Shown here one piece after another: positions 44,201 to 56,200 of a stretch of 64,000 nucleotides of DNA (position 1 is the first letter of the stretch; every line of letters begins with the position of its first letter). The stretch covers positions 185,001 to 249,000 of the forward strand of contig JACEFZ010004174.1 in the NCBI GenBank assembly GCA_014155875.1, given 5' to 3'. The stretch comes from Cepaea nemoralis. Its lineage: Eukaryota > Mollusca > Gastropoda > Stylommatophora > Helicidae. The position numbers and the translations under genes are program-made. A model generated the notes under the pieces. The model saw only the letters and a program-made list of their open reading frames with translations, was not told the DNA's origin and made no database searches.

Positions 44201-47200
44201 ATATACAACAAGTATCAGAAATGTCTCCAATTGGCTGACAGAAACATATACAACAAGTATCAGAAATGTCTCCAATTGGCTGACAGAAACATATACAATA
44301 ATTATCAGAAATGTCTCCAACTGCCTGATAAAAACATATAAAACAAGTATCAGAATACATTAATGACTACACTTGGCTGACAGAAACATAAAATAAATAT
44401 CAGAATACATTAACGTCTACACTTGGCTGACAGAAACATATAAAACAAGTATCAGAATACATTAATGTCTCCTACTGGCTGACAGAAACATATACAACAA
44501 GTATCAGAATACATTAATGTCCACACTTGGCTGACAGAAACATATACAACAAGTATCAGAATACATTAATGTCTCCTACTGGCTGACAGAAACATATACA
44601 ACAAGTATCAGAATACATTAATGTCTCCTACTGGCTGACAGAAACATATACAACAAGTATCAGAATACATTAATGTCCACACTTGGCTGACAGAAACATA
44701 TACAACAAGTATCAGAATACATTAATGTCTCCTACTGGCTGACAGAAACATATACAACAAGTATCAGAATACATTAATGTCTCCTACTGGCTGACAGAAA
44801 CATATACAACAAGTATCAGAATACATTAATGTCTCCTACTGGCTGACAGAAACATATACAACAAGTATCAGAATACATTAATGTCTCCTACTGGCTGACA
44901 GAAACATATAAAACAAGTATCAGAATACATTAATGTCTCCTACTGGCTGACAGAAACATATAAAACAAGTATCAGAAGACATTATGTCTCCTCACTTGCT
45001 GACAGAAACATAGACAACAAGTATCAGCATACATTATGTCCTCCTACTACTGGCTGACAGAGCATATATCACAGTATCTGAATACATTACTGTCTCCTAC
45101 ATGGCTGACAGAAACATATACAACATAGTATCTGAATACATTAATGTCCGCCTATCCTAGGCTGACAGAAACATATACCACCAGTAGCAGAATACATTAT
45201 GTCCACACTTGCTGGCTGAAACCTAGTACAACAAGTATCAGAATACATTTAATGTCTCCTACTGGCTGACGAAAACATATACAACAAGTATCAGATATCT
45301 TAATGTCCACACTTGGCTGACAGAAACATATACAACAAGTATCAGAATACATTAATGTCCACACTGGCTGACAGAAACATATACAACAAGTATCAGAATA
45401 CATTAATGTCCACACTTGGCTGACAGAAACATATACAACAAGTATCAGAATACATTAATGTCCACACTTGGCTGACAGAAACATATACAACAAGTATCAG
45501 AATACATTAATGTCCACACTTGGCTGACAGAAACATATACACAAGTATCAGAATACATTAATGTCTCCTACTGGCTGACAGAAACATATACAACAGTATC
45601 AGAATACACTGTCTACACTGGCTGACAGAAACATATACAACAAGTATCAGAATACATTGTCTCCACTGGCTGACAGAAACATATACAACAAGTATCAGAA
45701 TACATTAATGTCTCCTACTGGCTGACAGAAACATATACAACAAGTATCAGAATACAATTGTCTACACTTGGCTGACAGGAAACATATACAACAGTATCAG
45801 AATACATTAATGTCTCCTACTGGCTGACAGAACATATACAACAAGTATCAGAATACTTGTCTACACTTGGCTGACAGAAACATATAAAACAAGTATCAGA
45901 ATACATTAATGTCTCCTACTGGCTGCAGAAACATATACAACAAGTATCAGAATACATTAATGTCTCCACTTGGCTGACAGAACATATAAAACAAGTATCA
46001 GAATACATTAATGTCTCCTACTGGCTGACAGAAACATATACAACAAGTATCAGAATACATTAATGTCTCCTACTGGCTGACAGAAACATATACAACAAGT
46101 ATCAGAATACTTAATGTTCCACACTTGGCTGACAGAAACATATACAACAAGTATCAGAATACATTAATGTTCACACTTGGCTGACAGAAACATATACAAC
46201 AAGTATCAGAATACATTAATGTCCACACTTGGCTGACAGAAACATATAAAACAAGTATCAGAATACATTAATGTCTCCTACTGGCTGACAGAAACATATA
46301 CAACAAGTATCAGAATACATTAATGTCTCCTACTGGCTGACAGAAACATATACAACAAGTATCAGAATACATTAATGTCCACACTTGGCTGACAGAAACA
46401 TATAAAACAAGTATCAGAAATATCTCCAACTGCCTGACAGAAACATATACAACAAGTATCAGAATACATTAATGTCTCCTACTGGCTGACAGAAACATAT
46501 ACAACAAGTATCAGAATACATTAATGTCCACACTTGGCTGACAGAAACATATACAACAAGTATCAGAATACATTAATGTCTCCTACTGGCTGACAGAAAC
46601 ATATACAACAAGTATCAGAATACATTAATGTCTCCTACTGGCTGACAGAAACATATACAACAAGTATCAGAATACATTAATGTCTCCTACTGGCTGACAG
46701 AAACATATACAACAAGTATCAGAATACATTAATGTCTCCTACTGGCTGACAGAACCATATAACAAACAAGTATCAGAATCCATTAATGTCTCTACTATGC
46801 TGACAGAACACATACAACAAGTATCAGAATACATTAATGTCTCCTACTGGCTGACAGAAACATATAAAACAAGTATCAGAATACATTAATGTCTCCTACT
46901 GGCTGACAGAAACATATACACAAGTATCAGAATACATTACATGTCTCCTACTGGCTGACAGAAAACATATACAACAAGTATCAGAAGTACATTAATGTCT
47001 CCTACTGGCTGACAGAAACATACTACCAACAAAGTCATCAGAATACATTAATGTCCACCACTTGGCTGACAGAAACATATACAACAAGTATCAGAATACA
47101 TAATGTCTCCTACTGGCTGACAGAAACATATATACAACAAGTATCAGAATACATTAATGTCTCCTACTGGCTGACAGAAACATATACAACAAGTATCAGA

Positions 47201-50200
47201 ATATTAATGTCTCCTACTGGCTGACAGAAACATATACAACAAGTATCAGAATACATTAATGTCTCCTACTGGCTGACAGAAACATATAAAACAAGTATCA
47301 GAATACATTAATGTCCACACTTGGCTGACAGAAACATATAAAACAAGTATCAGAATACATTAATGTCCACACTTGGCTGACAGAAACATATACAACAAGT
47401 ATCAGAATACATTAATGTCTCCTACTGGCTGACAGAAACATATACAACAAGTATCAGAATACATTAATGTCTCCTACTGGCTGACAGAAACATATAAAAC
47501 AAGTATCAGAATACATTAATGTCTCCTACTGGCTGACAGAAACATATACAACAAGTATCAGAATACATTAATGTCTCCTACTGGCTGACAGAAACATATA
47601 AAACAAGTATCAGAATACATTAATGTCTCCTACTGGCTGACAGAAACATATACAACAAGTATCAGAATATTAATGTCTACACTTGGCTGACAGATTGATT
47701 GATTGATTGATTCAGGAATCGACATCACAGCACTCGGGGCATTCCCATAAGCGCTCCGTCCCCATCCCCAGCAGCCAGCGAAGAGTTCCAACACCAATAG
47801 TACCAGTAGCAATCTGATTATATGTCCGTCTCGCCTTTCCTCTGAGCGTTGAGCGTGGCCATATCCCCTCGTCACTCCTTTCTGTCTCATTCTTGCCAGA
47901 CCATGGTAATCCATTTGCTCCTCCGAGGTGTACACGTGCTCCCACAAGGCCGCAACCATGTCTGCCTTGTCATGTATCAATACTCCACCAAGTTCTGCAG
48001 AGAAAAGATTCAGGCGATGCTTGTCACCCGTGACCTCCGAAGTGAAGCAAGCCACTCCGCACGAAGCCTGCCTGTCCTCACCCTCGTCATCATGCTTTCT
48101 GAGTCAGTTACAATCACGATGTGTGTGTGTGTGGCTGACAGAAACATATAAAACAAGTATCAGAATACATTAATGTCTCCTACTGGCTGACAGAAACATA
48201 TACAACAAGTATCAGAAATATCTCCAACTGGCTGACAGAAACATATAAAACAAGTATCAGAATACATTAATGTTCACACTTGGCTGACAGAAACATATAC
48301 AACAAGTATCAGAATACATTAATGTCCACACTTGGCTGACAGAAACATATACAACAAGTATCAGAATACATTAATGTCCACACTTGGCTGACAGAAACAT
48401 ATACAACAAGTATCAGAAATTAATGTCCACACTTGGCTGACAGAAACATATAAAACAAGTATCAGAAATATCTCCAACTGGCTGACAGAAACATATACAA
48501 CAAGTATCAGAATACATTAATGTCCACACTTGGCTGACAGAAACATATACAACAAGTATCAGAATACATTAATGTCCACACTTGGCTGACAGAAACATAT
48601 ACAACAAGTATCAGAATACATTAATGTCCACACTTGGCTGACCAGAAACATATACAACAAGTATCAGAATACATTAATGTCCACACTTGGCTGACAGAAA
48701 CATATACAACAAGTATCAGAATACATTAATGTCCACACTTGGCTGACAGAAACATATACAACAAGTATCAGAATACATTAATGTCTCCTACTGGCTGACA
48801 GAAACATATACAACAAGTATCAGAATACACTGTCTACACTTGGCTGACAGAAACATATACAACAAGTATCAGAATACATTGTCTACACTTGGCTGACAGA
48901 AACATATACAACAAGTATCAGAATACACTGTCTACACTTGGCTGACAGAAACATATACAACAAGTATCAGAATACATTGTCTACACTTGGCTGACAGAAA
49001 CATATACAACAAGTATCAGAATACACTGTCTACACTTGGCTGACAGAAACATATACAACAAGTATCAGAATACATTGTCTACACTTGGCTGACAGAAACA
49101 TATACAACAAGTATCAGAATACATTAATGTCTCCTACTGGCTGACAGAAACATATACAACAAGTATCAGAATACATTGTCTACACTTGGCTGACAGAAAC
49201 ATATAAAACAAGTATCAGAATACATTAATGTCTCCTACTGGCTGACAGAAACATATACAACAAGTATCAGAATACATTAATGTTCACACTTGGCTGACAG
49301 AAACATATACAACAAGTATCAGAATACATTAATGTTCACACTTGGCTGACAGAAACATATACAACAAGTATCAGAATACATTAATGTCCACACTTGGCTG
49401 ACAGAAACATATACAACAAGTATCAGAATACATTAATGTTCACACTTGGCTGACAGAAACATATACAACAAGTATCAGAATACATTAATGTTCACACTTG
49501 GCTGACAGAAACATATACAACAAGTATCAGAATACATTAATGTCTCCTACTGGCTGACAGAAACATATACAACAAGTATCAGAATACATTAATGTTCACA
49601 CTTGGCTGACAGAAACATATACAACAAGTATCAGAATACATTAATGTCTCCTACTGGCTGACAGAAACATATAAAACAAGTATCAGAATACATTAATGTC
49701 TCCTACTGGCTGACAGAAACATATAAAACAAGTATCAGAATACATTAATGTCTCCAACTGGCTGACAGAAACATATACAACAAGTATCAGAATACATTAA
49801 TGTCTCCTACTGGCTGACAGAAACATATACAACAATTATCAGAATACATTAATGTTCACACTTGGCTGACAGAAACATATACAACAAGTATCAGAATACA
49901 TTAATGTTCACACTTGGCTGACAGAAACATATACAACAAGTATCAGAATACATTAATGTCCACACTTGGCTGACAGAAACATATAAAACAAGTATCAGAA
50001 TACATTAATGTCTCCTACTGGCTGACAGAAACATATACAACAAGTATCAGAATACATTAATGTCTCCTACTGGCTGACAGAAACATATACAACAAGTATC
50101 AGAATACATTAATGTCCACACTTGGCTGACAGAAACATATAAAACAAGTATCAGAAATATCTCCAACTGCCTGACAGAAACATATACAACAAGTATCAGA

Positions 50201-53200
50201 ATACACTGTCTACACTTGGCTGACAGAAACATATACAACAAGTATCAGAAATTGTTTCCACACTGGCTGACAGAAACATATAAAACAAGTGTCAGGATAC
50301 ATTAATGTCCACACTTGGCTGACAGAATCATATACAACAAGTATCAGAAATGTCTCCAACTGCCTGACAGAAACATATACAACAAGTATCAGAAATGTCT
50401 CCAACTGCCTGATAAAAACATATAAAACAAGTATCAGAATACATGATGACCTACACTTGGCTGACAGAAACAATAAAATAAATATCAGAATACATTAACG
50501 TCTACACTTGGCTGACAGAAACATATACAACAAGTATCAGAATATTAATGTCTACACTTGGCTGACAGATTGATTGATTGATTGATTCAGGAATCGACAT
50601 CACAGCACTCGGGGCATTCCCATAAGCGCTCCGTCCCCATCCCCAGCAGCCAGCGAAGAGTTCCAACACCAATAGTACCAGTAGCAATCTGATTATATGT
50701 CCGTCTCGCCTTTCCTCTGAGCGTTGAGCGTGGCCATATCCCCTCGTCACTCCTTTCTGTCTCATTCTTGCCAGACCATGGTAATCCATTTGCTCCTCCG
50801 AGGTGTACACGTGCTCCCACAAGGCCGCAACCATGTCTGCCTTGTCATGTATCAATACTCCACCAAGTTCTGCAGAGAAAAGATTCAGGCGATGCTTGTC
50901 ACCCGTGACCTCCGAAGTGAAGCAAGCCACTCCGCACGAAGCCTGCCCGTCCTCACCCTCGTCATCATGCTTTCTGAGTCAGTTACAATCACGATGTGTG
51001 TGTGTGTGGCTGACAGAAACATATAAAACAAGTATCAGAAATATCTCCAACTGGCTGACAGAAACATATACAACAAGTATCAGAATACACTGTCTACACT
51101 TGGCTGACAGAAACATATACAACAAGCATCAGAATACATTAAGTGTCTACATTTGGCTGACAGAAACATATAAAACAAGTATCAGAAGTGTCTACATTTG
51201 GCTGACAGAAACATATACAACAACTATCAGAAATGTCTCCAACTGACTGGAAAAAAACAACATAAAATAAAATACAGTTAATGCCTCCACTTGGCTTAAA
51301 AATAAATGCTTAAAACAAATACAGAGTACAGTTGTTGGCTGAATCATACAAATTATAACACAGAATAAACAAGTATTTGCTTTCAGTAATTGTCACCATC
51401 TAATTAATAAAAAGCATACATAAAAATAAGTTTTAAAATTAGAGGAAATGTGTGAACCTGGTAAACTTCAACATATATAAAACATACATTAGAGTACAGT
51501 AGTAGCATCCAACTGTCAAACAAATATACAAGACACACAACAAATTTTGTTCAATACCCTGTGGTAATTCCTTTATTGAGGCAGCACTACTAACACCAGA
51601 ATTTACATCTGTGCTCCCTGGCAAAAGTCTATGCTTGATAGGATAAAATAAGGGAGCAAACAAAATGGGCTGATGGAGCTTATAAACCCTAGAAGGAAAT
51701 TCATCTACCCGAATGAGACACTGAATGCCAAACCACCACTGCATTGTGGAAGTTCTTGTCAGAACAAAGGCTAGGGCAACAAAACCAGACAGAAAATGTG
51801 GGTAGGCAGAGCCTACAAGCCTGGGAAGGCAATCTGCCCGTAGAAGGAGAAATCCAGAAAATAAACCTCAACCGTCAAAATCGGAAGATGCTGGTTCAAG
51901 TGGTACAAAACTAGAAAGTGGACATTTATGCACTACAATGGATGCTGTTGCGATAGAAGAAGAAAAGTATACAAAAATACTATCACAAAGCTAGATTTAG
52001 GAAATGGTGCAGTGACATGTTCCAAAAGCTTCAAATCCGTTCCTTGTACTGAATACTGTAGCAAGGCTAATTTTACACTCCCTGGCTGAGGGGTTAAACG
52101 ACTTTCTTTGTAATCCCGTTTATCCACGTAGGGTCTCGCAGCTTGCGAGAATTGGTAGCGGTTCTCGCCATGTTGGAGACTTACGGGATAAGTGAGCCGG
52201 CCGCTCAGAATGCAATGGCAAACTACTGAGCATAATCTTGCCAAGAAATCAACAACAGCGTTAAAATGCTGGTGTTGACACAATGTCCTGTAAAAGGATA
52301 AGCAAAAAAAAAAAAAAGAAAACATGTAACACTGACTGCTAGAGTATCCTTCCCCCACACATCACTGTAATATTTACCACTAGAATCTCCTATCCCACAC
52401 ATCATTGAAATATTTAACCTTAGAATCTCCTCCCCCCACACATCAATGTAATATTTAACCTTAGAATCTCCTCCCCCCACACATCAATGTAATATTTACC
52501 ACTAGAATCTCCTATCCCACACATCTCATCTCCATTGGCACCTTGCCGTCTTGACAGACGATAGTTTGTGCTTTAAAAAGGCATAATAACTTTTAACTAT
52601 GGCGGTAGCGAGTGTGACTGATAAGGCCAATTTGCGCTGTAAATGTCCGTTCACAGTGGGTGCATGTGAACACGTGGTCATTTCCACCATCATGCACCAT
52701 CTTACGTCTCAAACGCTTGGTGTGTGACTTTTCTGCAATAATTTTCTCCTTTGACTTTATTCCATTTCTGATATTTGCCCTCCATGCAACACGTTCAGCG
52801 GCGACTTGCTCCCAATGTGCATTATCAATGCCTGTATCAATCATGTCCCGCTTACACACATCTTTGTATCGTAGTAGAGGCCTACCCTGAGATCTCTTAC
52901 CCATCTGTAATTCACCAAAAAAGATATCCTTTGGTATTCTACCATCATCCATCCTCCTAAGATGTCCTATCCATCTAAGTCTACGAAGACTGAGCATGGA
53001 ATAAACTGTCACACAACCTGATCTTTCCAATACTTCAGTATTTGTGATTTTGTCTTGCCACTTAATACCAAGAATTCTTCGCAGACACCGCATATGAAAG
53101 CTGTTTAAATTGTTCTCTTGGTGTGAGTAAGTTGTCCAGGTTTCACTGCCATAGAGAAGAGTACTAAGGACACAGGCTTGATAGACAAGGACTTTTGTTT

Positions 53201-56200
53201 TGGCAGTAAGCTTCCTGTTCTCCCAGACTCTTTTTCTTAACCTGTTCATTGTTGTTGCTGCCTTACCAATCCGGATGTTGATTTCCTGATCTAGGGATAA
53301 TTTGCTATTTACCACTGATCCTAGATATGTAAAATGGTCTACTATCTCTAGTTCGGCGTCGTCAATAAAGATTGATGGTACCTCATGTGCACCTTGTGAC
53401 ATAATCTGTGTCTTCTTTTTGCTAATTGTTAAACCAAATTCAGAACAAGCATTGGAGAATGCAGATAGTAGACATTGCAATTCTTCCTCAGAGTGGGTTG
53501 TAACTGCAGCATCATCTGCAAAAAGCAACTCTCTGATCAGTACCCTCCTAATTTTGGTCTTAGCCTTCAATCTCTGAGCATTGTAGAGGCCGCCATCTGA
53601 GCGTGAGTGAATGTATATACCACCATCCTGATCACGAAATGCATATTTCAGTAGAAGTGAAAAGTATATTCCAAAGAGGGTGGGAGCTAGTACACAACCT
53701 TGCTTAACTCCACTCTTGATTTCAAATTCTTCAGAAGTTGCACCATCAAACTTGATTATACCCTTCATGCCTGTGTGGAACGATTCCACAATGGACAGAA
53801 GAGTTGGTGGGCAGCCAATCTTCTTTAGTGCCTTGAACAGACCCTCACGACTGACCAAATCAAATGCCTTTGTGAGGTCGATGAAGGCAATAAACAGTGG
53901 TTGATTCTGTTCACGGCATTTTTCTTGCATTTGCCGCAATGAGAATATCATATCAGTGGTAGACCGGTTCTGTCGAAAGCCACACTGTGATTCGGGGTAG
54001 ACTTGATCTCCTAGGACTTGAAGTCTGCGCAGAACAATTCTGGCAAATACTTTTCCAACAATACACAGAAGTGAGATACCCCTATAGTTGTTGCAGTCGC
54101 TCCGATCGCCCTTGTTCTTGTACAGTGTTATGATGCTTGAATCTTTGAAATCCTGTGGGACTTGTCCTTCACGCCAGCATAGCTCTATTAGCTGGTGGAT
54201 CTGTATAGTGAGTGTGTCTTGCCCACTCCTGATAACCTCTATTGGAATCCCATCCTTACCTGGAGCCTTGCCAGATGCAAGTTCATTTATAGCACACTTA
54301 ACTTCTGTTATGGTGGGAAGTGTGTCCAGGTGGTCAAGAGTTGGTAGAGCCTCTATGGCGTTGAGGGCATCATCCGCTAGTTTGGTCTCACTTGAGTAAA
54401 GCTCCAAATAGTGCTCTACCCATCTGTCCATCTGCTGTTTCTTATCAGTGATGACTTCTCCAGTCAAGGTTTTCAATGGTGCACTTCTTTTGATCACTGG
54501 ACCACAAGCTTTCTTTATTGCTTCATACATGCTTCTTATGTCTCCCTTATCACTTGCGATTTGAATGGACTCACATAACTTGATCCAATAATCATTTGCA
54601 CACTGCCTGGCAGCCTTTTGCACATCCTTCCTAGCTTGCCTTAGCTCACTCAGAGTGTTACGCGTTGGTCTTTCCTTGTTTCTTAAGAGAGCTTTCTTCT
54701 TCTTATCAATCAGGGGCTGCAGAGTCTCGCTGTTGGCCGCAAACCAGTCCTGCCTCTTATGATCCACAGTGCCGTAAACCCCTACGGCAGTTTTATAAAG
54801 AGTTTCCTTAATTTGACCCCACTTTTCATTTACTGTACAATTTTCTGGTGTATCAGTGAAAGCATCTTCAAGTTGCTGTTGAAACTGAAAGCACTTTTCA
54901 GGATCATGAGTGTTAATAATATTAATCCTGTTTCTAGATTTGTGTTTAGCTGTGTAGATTCTCTTTGGTCTCAGTCTAACCCTTGCAACAACCAAAGAAT
55001 GATCCGTATCACAGTCAGCACTGTGGTAACTACGAGTCAATGATATATGGTTCAGATGTTGTCTCCGTGTGATAATGAAGTCCAGCTGGTGCCAATGGCC
55101 GGATCTTGGATGTTTCCATGTGACCTTATGCATCTCTTTTGTTTTAAAAAAAGAGTTTGTAATACATAGGTCATTACTGGTGCAATGCTCCAGCAGCCTT
55201 TGCCCATTTTCATTCATGCGACCGATGTTGTATTTTCCAAGGCACACTGGCCATGAACTTGAGTCCTTGCCCACACGAGCATTGAAATCACCGAGCATAT
55301 AAATGTAGTCAGATTTTGGAACTGCCTTGATCACGGAGTCTAACTCCTCATAGAACAAATCCTTCACATCATCAGAGGAATCGAGTGTCGGTGCATATGC
55401 AGTAATAATGGTGGCAAACCCAAAAGAGGTTGCCAAGCGCAGGGATAATAGTCTTTCATTTCCTCCTGCTGGAATTTCAATCATTCCCAGTAGCGAATTC
55501 TTCACTGCAAAGCCCACACCGTGTTGCCTTTTTTCTGCCTGCCCTCTACCCTTCCAGAAAAAGGTGTAGTTGTTTTCCCTGAGTGACCCTTCCTCAGCGA
55601 GGCGAGTCTCCTGCAGGCCAGCAATATCAATGTTAAGACGATTGAGTTCGGCATCAATCACAGCCGTTTTTCTCACATCGTCAATATTGGTCAAGTCAGT
55701 GGAAAATCCTGGACACATGGTTCTCACGTTCCAGGTTGCAAGCCGTAGCTTGAGGTTTCTATTTTTATTTTTGTTTGTACCTGGTGCATTGCTTTTACAG
55801 CCTGCGATTCAGATTTTGTCCTAGCCCCAAGCACCCATTGAAGCAGGCAGGCTGTGGCGGATCAGCACCCAATTGGCTGGGGGCTGCCCAGCTTGAGGCG
55901 GGCGGTAGCTGATCAGTGACACCTATAGGCGTCTCCCACCGTCAGAGGCAACGCGTGGCGCCCCATGTCTACGCCAACTGACAAGGACTTATAACCCGTA
56001 ACAGTTGCCTCTCGCTTTGATTCCGAGACCAGTTAAGACCAGGGATGGAGTTATTGCCTCTCCATAGCACAAAGCCTGGGCTAAAATATAGAGATCATGT
56101 GTTGCCCATGCAGCATGCTCCCTCTCTCGGCCTGCCTAGTTTACTCCAGAGGAAAGGTAACACCCCTACATCTGGAACAAGACAAGCTGCAGAAGCTGCC

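Larger units (their letters stand above)
44085..51245. repeat. ~7-kb minisatellite of 52-bp units abutting NR5 exon 3
   Basis: About 120 units containing tggctgacagaaacatatac, aacaagtatcagaatacatt and either aatgtctccta or aatgtccacact; shorter variants lack the aat. It is interrupted by two LINE II fragments (47694-48131, 50569-51006). The first unit overlaps the 3' splice site and first bases of exon 3. Stretches 44985-45620 and 46740-47130 carry many single-base indels unlike the rest. Confidence 0.97.

Noticed and set aside
51439..51744. 101-codon minus-strand frame in the NR5 intron
   Set aside because: Cys/Tyr/Leu-rich AT-driven sequence, no known motif, and unconnected in phase to the NR5 exons.
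52593..55727. Start of the LINE III ORF at the GTG at 55727
   Set aside because: GTG starts are not expected in animals; the first ATG is at 55718 and the real coding frame probably extends further upstream.
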